Shown here: one piece after another, positions 9,045-18,145 of the stretch | How the letters are laid out: the number at the start of each line of letters is the position of its first letter | Position numbering within the stretch: position 1 is the first letter of the stretch | Source of the DNA: Janthinobacterium rivuli | Lineage (GTDB): Bacteria > Pseudomonadota > Gammaproteobacteria > Burkholderiales > Burkholderiaceae_D | Assembly (NCBI RefSeq): GCF_029690045.1 | Contig: NZ_CP121464.1 | Location: 5,456,001-5,520,000, forward strand | Length of the DNA: 64,000 bases | Reading direction: 5' to 3' | Notes under the pieces: model-generated | Database searches by the model: none | The model's input: the letters and a program-made list of their open reading frames with translations, nothing else | Told to the model about the DNA's origin: nothing | Translations under genes and position numbers: made by a program

Positions 9045-9065
9045 ACGGGCTACGGCCCGTTTTTT
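9045..9065 (+). terminator. Intrinsic terminator of the phasin gene
   Basis: ACGGGC-TACG-GCCCGT hairpin (9045-9060) followed by five T residues, 32 nt after the phasin stop. Confidence 0.85.
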
Positions 9066-9178
9066 GCGTGCCCGTCCACAGCGCGCTTTTCCGCCTTGTT
9101 GTATCCTACGCGTACTTTCCGTCCGCGTGCCCGTCCTTCCGCCCCGCGACACCCCATTACTAAAAACAAAAGGTAACC

Positions 9179-10930
9179 ATGAGTTTATCGAGGCTCATCG
9201 CCGGCTTCGTGCGTCAGCATTGGCCGGCGTATGCCGCCGCTGCCGTCATGCTGACAGGCGTGGCAACACTGACCGTCTGGATCCCGCGCCGCGTGGGCGC
9301 CATCATCGACGCACTGGCCGCGCACCGCATGACGGCGGCCGAACTGTGGCTTGAGCTGCTGACCCTGCTCGCCGTCGGCGTCGTCATCTATTTCCTGCGC
9401 GTGGGCTGGCGCATCACCCTGTTCAAGGCCGCCTACCAGCTGGGCGTGATGCTGCGCACGCGCTTCTACACGCGCATGTCGCAGCAGGGCGCGTCGTTTT
9501 ACCAGAACCAGCGCACGGGCGACCTGATGGCGCTGGCGACAAACGACATCGACGCCATCGAAATGGCCGCCGGCGAAGCCATGCTGGCCGGCTTCGACGG
9601 CACACTGACCTTGCTGATGGTGCTGGGCATCATGCTGCTGGGCGTGGACTGGCGTCTGGCCTGCATCGCCCTCCTGCCCTTCCCGTTGATGGGACTGGCC
9701 TTCTGGCGCATCTCCAGCCATATCCACACGGCGTCGACGGATTCCTTAAAGCGCTTTTCCGCGCTGAACGACCATGTGCAAGAGTCCTTGTCGGGCGTGC
9801 GCACCTTGCGCGCGCTGGGCCTGGAAGAGCGCAGCAGCAAGCAGTTCTCCACCCTGGCCGGCCACGCGGCCAACGCCAGCCTGACGGCGCAGCGCTGGGA
9901 AGCGGCGTACGAACCGGCCGTCGGCCTGACACTGACGGCCGCCACGGCGCTGACCCTGGGCCTGGGCGGCTACCTCGTGTGGCAAGACCAGCTGACCATC
10001 GGCGCGCTGACGAGTTTTTCCATGTACCTGGGCCAGCTGATCTGGCCCATGTTCGCCGCCGGCTGGGTGCTCTCGCTGATCGAACGGGGCCGCGCCGCCT
10101 GGCAGCGCTTGCAACCCATGTTAGACGCGCCGCTGGCCATCGACGACCATGGCACGATTGATACGCTGACGCCCGGCCCCCTGCAACTGCAGGACGTCGG
10201 CTTCGCCTACGCGGGCCAGACGGCGCCGGCCCTCTCCGGCATTTCGCTGCGTTTGCAACCGGGCCAGACCCTGGGTCTGGTGGGCCCGACGGGCAGCGGC
10301 AAGTCGACCCTGCTGCGCGTGCTGCTGCGCCAGGTCACGCCGCAATCGGGCACGGCCACGTGGAATGGCGAGGCGCTCGACGCCTACACCCTGCACGCGC
10401 TGCGCGCGGCCATCAGCTGGGTGCCGCAGGAGTCGTTTTTATTCTCCGCCAGCATCGCCGACAATATCGCCCTGGCCCGCCCCGGCGCCACGCGCGAGGA
10501 CGTGGAACGGGCGGCGCAGCTGGCCGACATCCACGCCGATATTTTGCAGTTCCCGGACGGTTATCAGACGCACGTGGGTGAAAAGGGCATCACCCTGTCC
10601 GGCGGCCAGCGCCAGCGCGTGGCGATCGCCCGCGCGCTGCTGGCCGACAACGGCTTGCTGCTGCTCGACGATGCCTTGTCCGCCGTCGACACGGGCACGG
10701 AGACGCGCATCCTGCAGCACCTGGAAGAACTGCGCGCACGCCGTCCCGAGCGCAGCGCCATCATCGCCAGCCACCGCCTGAGCGCCGTCGTCAACGCCGA
10801 CCTGATTCTGGTGCTGCGCGACGGCCACGTCACGGAAACGGGCAACCACGACGCGCTGATGCAGCGCGACGGCTGGTATGCCAGCCAGTGGCGCTATCAA
10901 CAACTGGAAGCCAGCCTCGATGCCATCTAA
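9179..10930 (+). CDS. mdlA: ABC exporter half-transporter (MdlA-like)
   Basis: Fused membrane/ATPase half-transporter of 583 residues. An N-terminal six-helix type-1 exporter domain (about 1-310) precedes a nucleotide-binding domain with Walker A GPTGSGKST (369-377), signature LSGGQRQRVAIARAL (~473) and Walker B LLLLDDALSAVDT. E. coli MdlA is the closest architecture known to me; it pairs with MdlB as a heterodimeric lipid/drug exporter. The next gene overlaps by 11 nt. In this subunit the residue after Walker B Asp is Asp (DDALS) rather than Glu, suggesting a degenerate ATP site, as is usual in heterodimeric exporters. Confidence 0.85.
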   Translation: MSLSRLIAGFVRQHWPAYAAAAVMLTGVATLTVWIPRRVGAIIDALAAHRMTAAELWLELLTLLAVGVVIYFLRVGWRITLFKAAYQLGVMLRTRFYTRMSQQGASFYQNQRTGDLMALATNDIDAIEMAAGEAMLAGFDGTLTLLMVLGIMLLGVDWRLACIALLPFPLMGLAFWRISSHIHTASTDSLKRFSALNDHVQESLSGVRTLRALGLEERSSKQFSTLAGHAANASLTAQRWEAAYEPAVGLTLTAATALTLGLGGYLVWQDQLTIGALTSFSMYLGQLIWPMFAAGWVLSLIERGRAAWQRLQPMLDAPLAIDDHGTIDTLTPGPLQLQDVGFAYAGQTAPALSGISLRLQPGQTLGLVGPTGSGKSTLLRVLLRQVTPQSGTATWNGEALDAYTLHALRAAISWVPQESFLFSASIADNIALARPGATREDVERAAQLADIHADILQFPDGYQTHVGEKGITLSGGQRQRVAIARALLADNGLLLLDDALSAVDTGTETRILQHLEELRARRPERSAIIASHRLSAVVNADLILVLRDGHVTETGNHDALMQRDGWYASQWRYQQLEASLDAI

Positions 10931-12725
10931 GACCGACCAAGCCAACGCCACGCAATCCGTGCGCCGCCAGGCCGCGCAAGCCATCGGCCTGCTGCGCCGC
11001 GCCGCCGCGCCCGACCTGCGCCATTTATACTGGGCCACGTTCTGGCTGATCCTCGCCGCCGCCCTGGAAGTGACGGGACCGATCCTGGGCAAGGCCCTGA
11101 TCGACCAGCATCTGCTGCCGCGCAACCTCGACTGGACGCGCATGTCATTGCTGCTGGGCGGCTGCCTGCTGACGGGCTGGGTCGCTTCCGGCCTGCGCTA
11201 TTTGCAGCTGGTACGCCTGTCCGGCCTGGCCATGCGCTCGGTGCAGCGCCTGCGCGAAACCGTTTACCAGCACGTGCTGCGCCTGCCGATGAGTTTTTTC
11301 GACCGCGCCATCACGGGCCAGCTGGTCAGCCGGGTCACCAACGACACGGAGGCGGTCAAGTCCCTGTACGTGCAGGTGCTGTTCGTCATCCTCGACAGCT
11401 CCATCGTCCTGGTCGGCACCATGGCCGCCATGGCCTTCCTCGACTGGCGCTTGATGCTGATCGTGCTGGCCCTGCTGCCGGCCGTGCTGGTCATCGTCTT
11501 CCTGTACCAGCGCTGGAGCGCGCCGGCCGTCACGCGCGCGCGCGCCCTGCGCAGCGAGATCAATGGCCAGATCGCCGAATCGATCGGCGGCATGAGCGTG
11601 CTGCAGGCGAATAACGCGGAAAAGCGCTTCGGCGCGCGCTTCACGGGCATCAACCAGGACCACTACACGGCGCGCATGCAGGAATTGCGCGCCAACGCCT
11701 GGCTGCTGCGCCCCGCGCTCGACATGCTCAATATCGTGCTGCTGGCCGTCGTCATCTTCAGCTTCGGCCGGCGCGAGATGGGCGCCGTGGAAGTGGGCGT
11801 GCTGTATGCGTTCATCAGCTACATCGCGCGCGTGATTGAACCGCTGATCCAGATCACCATGCAGTTCAGCCAGCTGCAGCAGTCGGTGGTGGCGACGGCG
11901 CGCGTCTCGGCCCTGCTGGACGAAGCGCAGGCGCTCGAACATGCACAGGGCAGGGAAACACCGGCCCTGCGGCAGACGAAAGCGGACAGCGACCTGCCCG
12001 CCGTGGACATCCAGAACCTGACGTTCGCCTACGTGGAAAACCAGCCCGTGCTGCACGACCTGTCGCTGTCGATACCGCAAGGAGCGTTCTTTGGCATCGT
12101 CGGCCACACGGGCAGCGGCAAGTCGACCTTGCTCTCCTTGCTGCTGCGCTTTTATCCCGTCACGCAGGGCAGCATCGCCATCAATGGCGTGGCCCTCGAC
12201 AGCATCGACAACGAGCACTTCCGCGCCGACGTGGGCCTGGTGCCGCAAGACCCCTTCCTGCTGGCCGCCTCGGCGCGCGAAAACATCGACATGGGCCGCG
12301 GCTACACGCAGGCGCAGATCGAGACGGCTGCGCGCGCCGCGCATGCGCACGACTTCATCGCCGCGCTGGAGCATGGCTACGACACGCCGCTGGGCGAAGG
12401 CGGCTCACGCCTGTCGTCGGGGCAAAAGCAGCTGATCGCCATTGCCCGCGCGCTGGCCGGCCAGCCGCGCATCTTGCTGCTGGACGAAGCGACGTCGCGC
12501 ATCGATAGCCAGACGGAGCAGATCGTGCAGCTGGCCCTCAATGAATTGCGCGGCAAGGTCACCATCATCGCCATCGCCCACCGCCTGTCGACCATCCGCG
12601 AAGCCGACCGTATCATCGTGCTGAACCATGGCCGCATCACGGAAGCGGGGCCGCACGACGCCCTGATGCAGATAGAAGGCGGCCTGTACCAGCGCCTGTA
12701 CCTGCTGCAGCAGCTGGCGCAGTAA
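10920..12725 (+). CDS. mdlB: ABC exporter half-transporter (MdlB-like)
   Basis: Partner half-transporter of 601 residues counted from MPSKTDQANAT, whose ATG overlaps the upstream stop by 11 nt. A start 42 nt earlier is possible but lies deeper in the first gene. An N-terminal exporter membrane domain is followed by Walker A GHTGSGKST (~395-403), signature LSSGQKQLIAIARAL (~497) and Walker B LLLDEATSRID with catalytic Glu. This is therefore the ATPase-competent site of the heterodimer. It probably forms an MdlAB/SmdAB-like inner-membrane multidrug or lipid exporter. No regulator is adjacent. Confidence 0.87.
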   Translation: MPSKTDQANATQSVRRQAAQAIGLLRRAAAPDLRHLYWATFWLILAAALEVTGPILGKALIDQHLLPRNLDWTRMSLLLGGCLLTGWVASGLRYLQLVRLSGLAMRSVQRLRETVYQHVLRLPMSFFDRAITGQLVSRVTNDTEAVKSLYVQVLFVILDSSIVLVGTMAAMAFLDWRLMLIVLALLPAVLVIVFLYQRWSAPAVTRARALRSEINGQIAESIGGMSVLQANNAEKRFGARFTGINQDHYTARMQELRANAWLLRPALDMLNIVLLAVVIFSFGRREMGAVEVGVLYAFISYIARVIEPLIQITMQFSQLQQSVVATARVSALLDEAQALEHAQGRETPALRQTKADSDLPAVDIQNLTFAYVENQPVLHDLSLSIPQGAFFGIVGHTGSGKSTLLSLLLRFYPVTQGSIAINGVALDSIDNEHFRADVGLVPQDPFLLAASARENIDMGRGYTQAQIETAARAAHAHDFIAALEHGYDTPLGEGGSRLSSGQKQLIAIARALAGQPRILLLDEATSRIDSQTEQIVQLALNELRGKVTIIAIAHRLSTIREADRIIVLNHGRITEAGPHDALMQIEGGLYQRLYLLQQLAQ

Positions 12726-12803
12726 GCGCGCCTTGTCAATGCCTGCCGTGTGCACTTTCGCAAATTTCTGCGCACCGCATGATATTTCTTGATTGCAACA
12801 GAA

Positions 12804-12809
12804 TATAAT
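12804..12809 (+). promoter_or_regulatory. -10 element upstream of the diguanylate cyclase
   Basis: Consensus TATAAT with only a weak -35 at 17-18 nt spacing. Transcription would start near 12816. This rules against the TTG at 12789 as start codon and supports the TTG at 12846. Confidence 0.45.
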
Positions 12810-12845
12810 CTGTTACAGACAGGTGGTCATTGCGGGAGCGGGACG

Positions 12846-14951
12846 TTGGCAGGCAGACAGAGACGGGCATCATGGCGAAAGGCGCATTGGCTGCTGGTAC
12901 TGGCCTGCATGCTGCCGCCCGCCGCCCATGCCCAGGTCAGCAAGCTGGAGCAGCATATTGCCGCCGTGCGCGAAGATGGCCGCTTCGTGCCCGCGCGCGC
13001 CCTGCAGCGCCTGCAGGAGGTGGAAACGCAGGCGCGCAGCGCGCCCCTGCCCGTGCGCGCGGAATTCCTGACACAGCTGAGTACCGTCCGCATGCGTCTG
13101 GGGCAGAACGACCTCGCCATGCAGCTGGCCGAGGAGCTGATCGCCTACGCCCGCCTGAACAAGAGCGACGTGGCGCTGGCGAAAGGCATGCTCTGCAAAG
13201 CCTATGTCACGTTCGCCATGAACGAGCGCCGCGCCTCGCACCTGCTGGCCTTCGAGGCCGAACGCATCGCCAACCGCACCGACGACTTGCCCGTGCGCGT
13301 GCAGGCCACCATCAGCGCGGGCCAGTCCTGGGCCGAGGAAGGCAATTTCCCGTTTGCGCTGGCCAAGCTGCAGGCGGCCGTCGACCTGGCGCGCCAGAGC
13401 AATTCCCCTTCCAGCCTGGCCGCCGCCCTGAATGCCCTCACCCTGCTGTACACGCAGATGCGCGAATACGACAAGGGCTTCGAGGTGCTCGACGAATTGC
13501 TGGCCGTGTCAGGCACGCTGGCATCGCCAGGCCGCATGGCGCAGGCAAAGAATACGGAATACGGGCTGGCGCTCGACGCGCAGCAGCCGCAGCGGGGCCA
13601 GCGCGCCCTGCTGGCGGCCCTGGCGCTGGAACGCCAGCTGGGCGCGCGCGGCATGGTGGCCGTGACCCTCGTCAATCTGTCGGACAGCTACCTGAAGGAA
13701 GGCGATTACGCGCGCGCCCTGCGCTATGCGAATGAAGCCATCACGGCGGCGCGCCTGGTCAACAATGAACAGGTGGAAGCGACGGCGCGCCTGAACATCG
13801 GCCAGGCGCTGATCGGCCAGGGACGCTTGCAGGAAGGCAAGCAAAGCGTGGCCACGGGCCTGGCCTACTACGAACGCACGGCCAACCAGCCGGACATGCA
13901 GGCCGTGCTGCTGGAATACGGCATGGCGCTGGAAAAGGCGGGCGACATGCGCGGCGCCGTGACGGCCTACCACCGCGAGCGGGGCATCTCGAACCAGCTG
14001 TTCGAAAAGCAGCGGCAAAAGGCCGTGTATGAGCTGCAAGAAAAGTATGAGGCGGAAAAGAAACAGCGCCAGATCGAGCTGCTGAGCCGCGAGAATCAGC
14101 TGAAGAGCACGGAAATCGACAACCGCCGCCTGCAGCAGCGTGTATGGTGGCTGCTGGCGCTGGTACTGGCCATGGCGTCCGTCATCGTCGGCTTGCTGTA
14201 CCGCAAGGTGCGCCACGCGAACGTGCAGCTGAAGGTGAAAAACCAGGAACTCAAGCGCCAGAGTTCGCGCGACCCGCTGACGTCCCTGTACAACCGCCGG
14301 CATTTCCAGGAATTCATGCGCAGCCATGCGGGCAAGCCGCAACCATCCTATGGCGGCGCCGATGTCGTCGGTGCGCTGTTCCTGCTCGACGTCGACCATT
14401 TCAAGCACATCAACGACCGTTACGGCCATGCGGCGGGCGACCTTGTGCTGACGACGATCGCCGAAACCTTGCACGAGGTGTTGCGCGAAACGGATATGAT
14501 CGTGCGCTGGGGCGGCGAGGAATTCCTCGCCTTCCTGCCGGCCGTCGCACGCGACGGGCTCGACGATATTGCACGGCGCATCCTCAACGGCATGGCAGCG
14601 CAAAACATCCACTACCAGGGACAAACCATCCAGGTGCACGTGTCCGTGGGCTTTGCGCCCTATCCGCTGGCGCCGCTGGGACGGCCGCTCACGTGGGAGC
14701 GCAGCGTCAACCTGATCGACATGGCGCTCTACCTGGCCAAGGCGCACGGGCGCAACCGGGCGTATGGCTTGCGCGGTTTTCAGCAGGTAGAAAGAACGAC
14801 CCTGGAAGCGGTGGAGCAAGACCTGGAACGCGCGTGGCGCGACGGCTTTGTCGATTTTAGCGTGGTGCTGGGGGGAACGGACGGGATGGAAAAGACGGTG
14901 ACGCAAGCAAACCAGGCCAGCGATGGCGTCGCCGCAGCTGCCATCACCTGA
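12846..14951 (+). CDS. Diguanylate cyclase with N-terminal TPR sensor region
   Basis: Synthesises cyclic di-GMP. After a signal/anchor segment (WLLVLACMLPPAAHAQ) comes a large periplasmic helical region with TPR-like repeats (about 30-400). A membrane helix follows (VWWLLALVLAMASVIVGLLY), then a GGDEF domain with LTSLYNRRHF, DVDHFKHINDRYGHAAGD and an intact GGEEF near residue 556. An RETD I-site five residues earlier predicts product inhibition. The TTG at 12846 is preferred because GGGAG lies 7-8 nt upstream and a TATAAT box (12804) overlaps the only longer alternative (TTG 12789). The signal sensed is unknown. Confidence 0.85.
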   Translation: MAGRQRRASWRKAHWLLVLACMLPPAAHAQVSKLEQHIAAVREDGRFVPARALQRLQEVETQARSAPLPVRAEFLTQLSTVRMRLGQNDLAMQLAEELIAYARLNKSDVALAKGMLCKAYVTFAMNERRASHLLAFEAERIANRTDDLPVRVQATISAGQSWAEEGNFPFALAKLQAAVDLARQSNSPSSLAAALNALTLLYTQMREYDKGFEVLDELLAVSGTLASPGRMAQAKNTEYGLALDAQQPQRGQRALLAALALERQLGARGMVAVTLVNLSDSYLKEGDYARALRYANEAITAARLVNNEQVEATARLNIGQALIGQGRLQEGKQSVATGLAYYERTANQPDMQAVLLEYGMALEKAGDMRGAVTAYHRERGISNQLFEKQRQKAVYELQEKYEAEKKQRQIELLSRENQLKSTEIDNRRLQQRVWWLLALVLAMASVIVGLLYRKVRHANVQLKVKNQELKRQSSRDPLTSLYNRRHFQEFMRSHAGKPQPSYGGADVVGALFLLDVDHFKHINDRYGHAAGDLVLTTIAETLHEVLRETDMIVRWGGEEFLAFLPAVARDGLDDIARRILNGMAAQNIHYQGQTIQVHVSVGFAPYPLAPLGRPLTWERSVNLIDMALYLAKAHGRNRAYGLRGFQQVERTTLEAVEQDLERAWRDGFVDFSVVLGGTDGMEKTVTQANQASDGVAAAAIT

Positions 14952-14968
14952 CGGCAACTGCGGGAACC

Positions 14969-14988
14969 GGGCCGGCGCTGGCCGGCCC
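14969..14988. terminator. GC-rich hairpin between convergent genes
   Basis: GGGCCGGC-GCTG-GCCGGCCC, an 8-bp perfect stem, sits between the cyclase stop (14951) and the lipoprotein stop (14997). There is no T tract, so terminator function is only likely. The same stem sequence recurs at 48340-48358. Confidence 0.45.
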
Positions 14989-14996
14989 TGGCGAGA

Positions 14997-15326
14997 TTAC
15001 TTGTGCGCGGCGTCCTGCATCTTTTCGCCGGCTTTTTCCACTTTCTTGCCGACGGCATCGGCCGCTTCGCTCATTTTCCTGTCGGCGTCAGCGGCAACCT
15101 GGTCCATCTTGGCGCCCGTATCGGCAGCGGCCTGGCTCACGGCAGCATCGGCTTTGGTAGCGGCGGCCTTGATGTCGGCTTCAGCTTTGGCAGCGGCCGC
15201 ATCGATCTTCTGGCCAGCTTGTTCAGCAGGACCGGCAGCGACATCATCCTTCTTCTGGCAGGCAGCCAGTGCCACAACCATCATCCCGGCGGCGCACACG
15301 GTCATCCAATTTTTGCTTACTTTCAT
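14997..15326 (-). CDS. Small alanine-rich helical lipoprotein
   Basis: Lipoprotein of 109 residues. The signal peptide MKVSKNWMTVCAAGMMVVALAAC ends in a lipobox (ALAAC). The mature part is a continuous amphipathic helix made of A/K/D-rich near-repeats (AEADIKAAATKADAAVSQAAADTGAKMDQ style), suggestive of a coiled coil. AAAGGGAATATC precedes the chosen ATG; a longer upstream reading frame lacks a ribosome site. It resembles small stress-linked helical lipoproteins, but no function can be assigned. Confidence 0.75.
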   Translation of the reverse strand: MKVSKNWMTVCAAGMMVVALAACQKKDDVAAGPAEQAGQKIDAAAAKAEADIKAAATKADAAVSQAAADTGAKMDQVAADADRKMSEAADAVGKKVEKAGEKMQDAAHK

Positions 15327-15514
15327 GATATTCCCTTTCATTGTTATCAAAAGACACAGATCAGTTTGCAATATACACCGGCCTAAAATTTTCTAGCGTT
15401 CGCTAACGCACATAAAAACACGCTTTTGTGGCGTAGTTGTAAGCAATGGTATCTTGATATTTTTCACGGCGCCTTTCCCCCGCCACACGGGCATGACAGG
15501 GACACTGCTTTGCG

Positions 15515-16432
15515 CTACTGGCCCTGGACCGGGGCCGCATCCAGCAACGAATGTTCGAGCAATTGCGACAGCGCCGTACGCAGCGTCTGCGTGCGCGCCG
15601 CCAGTTCCGGCCGCTTGTAGCGCTCGGCGGCGATCAGGCTGTTTTCCAGGCAGACCCGGTCGCTCCTGGCCAGGCAGACGTCGGCCAGGTCGAGCTGGGC
15701 GCTCGCCTGCGCCACCTTCACCCTGGCGTCGAGTTCCAGGGTGTCGGGATCGTCGCCCCAGCGTTTTACATAGACGGCCAGGCGCGTGGCGGCAACGTCC
15801 GGCTTGCCTGCGTCCAGCGCCTGGTTGACGCTGCCCTGCAGCGCCAGCCACGCCTGCGCCCGCTGCTGTTGCTTGTCGCAGGTCGCCGCGGACTTGGTGA
15901 TGCTCGCCTGCAAGCGCTTGATCTGCGCGGCGGGTGCCTTGGCGCTTTTCAGCACGGCCAGCGCGCTGCGCGCCCCGTCCAGGTCGCACTGCGCCGCCAG
16001 CGCAGTGGCGGCCTCGACCTGTTCCCCCACGCTGGCCGGCTTGTCGGCCGGTTTGTTGAAGAACCAGATACCGGTCAGCACCACTGCCGCCGCGATCCAC
16101 GTGCGCAAGCGTACGGGCGGGCGCGGCGGCGGCACCGAACCCCTGGTGGCAGGCTTGGCCGGCGGCGCCTTGGCTGGCGCGGCCGGCGCTGGCGGTGGCG
16201 GTGGCGATGGAGGGACAGGCTGGGGAGCAGGGGCGGCAGCTGGCTGCGGTATGGGCGGAGCGACGGGCACCGGCGGCGGCATGCGCGGCACGGGGGGCGG
16301 CGCTATGGTTTTCTCCAGAACAGGCGCTTGCGCCACCTGGCGCGCGCCGCAAAACGGGCAATGCACCACGCGCAGCGGCAAGGTCCGGCCGCAAGCGGCT
16401 CTGATACAAACTTCGTTTACTTTTTCAGACAC
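15515..16432 (-). CDS. Zinc-ribbon, proline-rich single-pass membrane protein (unknown function)
   Basis: Unrecognised protein of 305 residues from a GTG start (AAAGG 8 nt upstream; an ATG at 16453 would add 7 residues). Cys9, Cys14, Cys25 and Cys28 (C-x4-C...CPFCG) form a zinc ribbon. They occupy exactly the same positions as in the protein at 17492-18145, which supports the GTG start. A Pro/Ala-rich linker (about 40-108) leads to one membrane helix (111-125). A 175-residue helical domain with several cysteines (QCDLD, ATCDK, DVCLARSDRVC) follows and is probably periplasmic. It is the third gene of a minus-strand cluster with 16540-17421 and 17492-18145. Confidence 0.75.
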   Translation of the reverse strand: MSEKVNEVCIRAACGRTLPLRVVHCPFCGARQVAQAPVLEKTIAPPPVPRMPPPVPVAPPIPQPAAAPAPQPVPPSPPPPPAPAAPAKAPPAKPATRGSVPPPRPPVRLRTWIAAAVVLTGIWFFNKPADKPASVGEQVEAATALAAQCDLDGARSALAVLKSAKAPAAQIKRLQASITKSAATCDKQQQRAQAWLALQGSVNQALDAGKPDVAATRLAVYVKRWGDDPDTLELDARVKVAQASAQLDLADVCLARSDRVCLENSLIAAERYKRPELAARTQTLRTALSQLLEHSLLDAAPVQGQ

Positions 16433-16539
16433 ATTCCAACCTTTGCTGCTCATGCAACAAGGCAGGGCATACGATCATGTCGAATGCCCCATCCGTTGTG
16501 CGAGCTCTGCTTATCTCTGCTGGCGGAGATAGCGCAGAC

Positions 16540-17421
16540 TTAACGCTCCGCCTTCACCAGCCCTAGTGCTCGTTCCTTTTCCAATATTACCTCACGATCC
16601 CGGTTCAGCAGCTTCGCACGTGCCAACCATTTGGCGGCCGCCCCAAGATCATTTGATGCAGCACTTTTTTCAGCCAGTTTGATGTAATGATCGACTATCT
16701 TACTCGCAAGCCCTTTCACCTCCTCACCACGATACTGCCCCTCAGGGTCAATCTGGCGAATTTGATCGAGCGAAGCCTTCGCCGAACTTTCCGGCGGATC
16801 AGTGTATTGAGCTTTCTCAATGTAAAGGGAGGCACGACGCAACTGATCATCGATTTCAGAACGATCATTTTCATTGAGCTTAATCGCCTTTGTGTCGACG
16901 GCTCGGCTCTCCTTGGCTTGTGCCAATACGACAGGAGTTGCATCCTTCGGCGGCCGAGTCGCAAAGAATATGACAGCACCAACAACTGCAACGGCAACAA
17001 GCGCCAGTCCAACTTGGGAACCCAGCCATTTTTTTGTATCCGTTGAACGCGATGCCCCGTTTGCCTTGCAAAAACTGGTCACATATTCTTCTGCCACACG
17101 TGGATCCAGTCCTACACGTTTGCCTGAGGCCACATTAACTACTTTGCTCAGTGCCAGACGCTCTTCTTTCTGGTCCAGCTTCTTGTCGTTGTCAGTGAAC
17201 TGATGCAGTAGCCTGTCCAGCTCCTCCACGAGCGCACGTTCGGACACTGCGGAATACTCATCTAGCTGTTCACGGATGACCAACTCTGTTTCTCTACTCA
17301 CAATACCGCGTGCAGCGGATTCTTCTTTAATACGCCGCTCTTCACCCCGATCCAGATAAAAATCATCATCCACAGCCGCAGCTACACGGTTCTTCAACCA
17401 GTCGAGATCGGATTGATTCAT
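16540..17421 (-). CDS. Membrane protein with duplicated acidic helical module (unknown function)
   Basis: Unrecognised protein of 293 residues with a clear SD (AGAGGAAAAT). Two copies of a D-x-x-x-L-D-x-x-E-E-R module are visible at about 18-52 (DDDFYLDRGEERR) and 76-117 (DNDKKLDQKEERL). A membrane helix at ~136-154 is followed by a helical C-terminal domain containing TPR-like stretches (AASNDLGAAAKWLARAKLLN). Residues ~40-120 are homologous to the C-terminal half of the neighbouring 17492-18145 product: ERALVEELDRLLHQFTD matches EKALLDELDALLHVFTD, and LDPRVAEEYVTSFC matches VDPEIAERYINDFC. A TerB- or EF-hand-like acidic fold is possible but not established. Confidence 0.72.
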   Translation of the reverse strand: MNQSDLDWLKNRVAAAVDDDFYLDRGEERRIKEESAARGIVSRETELVIREQLDEYSAVSERALVEELDRLLHQFTDNDKKLDQKEERLALSKVVNVASGKRVGLDPRVAEEYVTSFCKANGASRSTDTKKWLGSQVGLALVAVAVVGAVIFFATRPPKDATPVVLAQAKESRAVDTKAIKLNENDRSEIDDQLRRASLYIEKAQYTDPPESSAKASLDQIRQIDPEGQYRGEEVKGLASKIVDHYIKLAEKSAASNDLGAAAKWLARAKLLNRDREVILEKERALGLVKAER

Positions 17422-17491
17422 ATTTTCCTCTGTTTTTTAAAATTGTAATTTGAACGATCAAACCAGATCATGTCTCTGCAATCCCACTACA

Positions 17492-18145
17492 CTACAAAAT
17501 TTTCCAGCCCCAGATACCTGATCTCTGCATCACGCTATGTTTGCGGCAAAAATCGTTAATGTACCGCTCCGCGATCTCTGGATCGACACCCTTCATCGCG
17601 CCAGGACGCGGTTTACAGATACTTTGCAAGGCATCGACACGACTCTTTTTATCTAATTTTTTTTCAGTGTCTGTAAACACGTGCAGCAGTGCATCAAGCT
17701 CATCCAACAGTGCTTTTTCATTGACGACATTCAAACGTTGCAAAGCCACCGACAAAATAGACTCCACTCTCCTTATATCTAGAGCCAAGGCATTTTTCCC
17801 ATATCGCAACAAAGCGCCAAACGAGACGCTATCGCAGTACGAATTTGAAATACTGTCGGCAATATGAATATTGAAGTTTTTCTGCCCATCGTCCAATAAA
17901 AGATGATTTGACAATGGCCGATCCTTCGTCACGCGATCACTCTGCTTCTTGGAAGCAGCAATCCTTATCTGATCGTTAGGTAACGATGTACTCCCATCAA
18001 CGTTTTTCACCTCTAATTTCGGTGATATTATCTTCACCTTGACAACCGTTTGCTTCGTCCCACAAAAGGGACAAAAATTCACAGTCCAATGAAATGTCGC
18101 CTGACAAGTCGATTCCTGGCATTGGTATTCAATTTCCTTTTTCAC
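17492..18145 (-). CDS. Zinc-ribbon protein with acidic helical module (unknown function, possibly truncated)
   Basis: Unrecognised protein of 217 residues starting at GTG with AAGAGG upstream. The N-terminal zinc ribbon (Cys9, Cys14, Cys25, Cys28) matches that of the 15515-16432 product. The C-terminal half (~105-200) matches the 16540-17421 product. It therefore combines the two domains that its neighbours carry separately. It ends soon after the shared FC motif (FCRKHSVMQRSGIWGWKIL) and lacks the membrane helix found at this point in its paralogue, so it may be C-terminally truncated. Codon use and base composition are visibly more AT-rich than flanking genes, a sign of recent acquisition or relaxed selection. 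Confidence 0.68.
   Translation of the reverse strand: MKKEIEYQCQESTCQATFHWTVNFCPFCGTKQTVVKVKIISPKLEVKNVDGSTSLPNDQIRIAASKKQSDRVTKDRPLSNHLLLDDGQKNFNIHIADSISNSYCDSVSFGALLRYGKNALALDIRRVESILSVALQRLNVVNEKALLDELDALLHVFTDTEKKLDKKSRVDALQSICKPRPGAMKGVDPEIAERYINDFCRKHSVMQRSGIWGWKIL

Noticed and set aside
8389..9045. Ala/Gly-rich minus-strand frame opposite the phasin tail
   Set aside because: It results from reading GCC/GCG-rich repeats backwards; no start context.
12789..12845. TTG at 12789 as start of the diguanylate cyclase
   Set aside because: No Shine-Dalgarno sequence, and a TATAAT box at 12804-12809 would lie inside the coding sequence.
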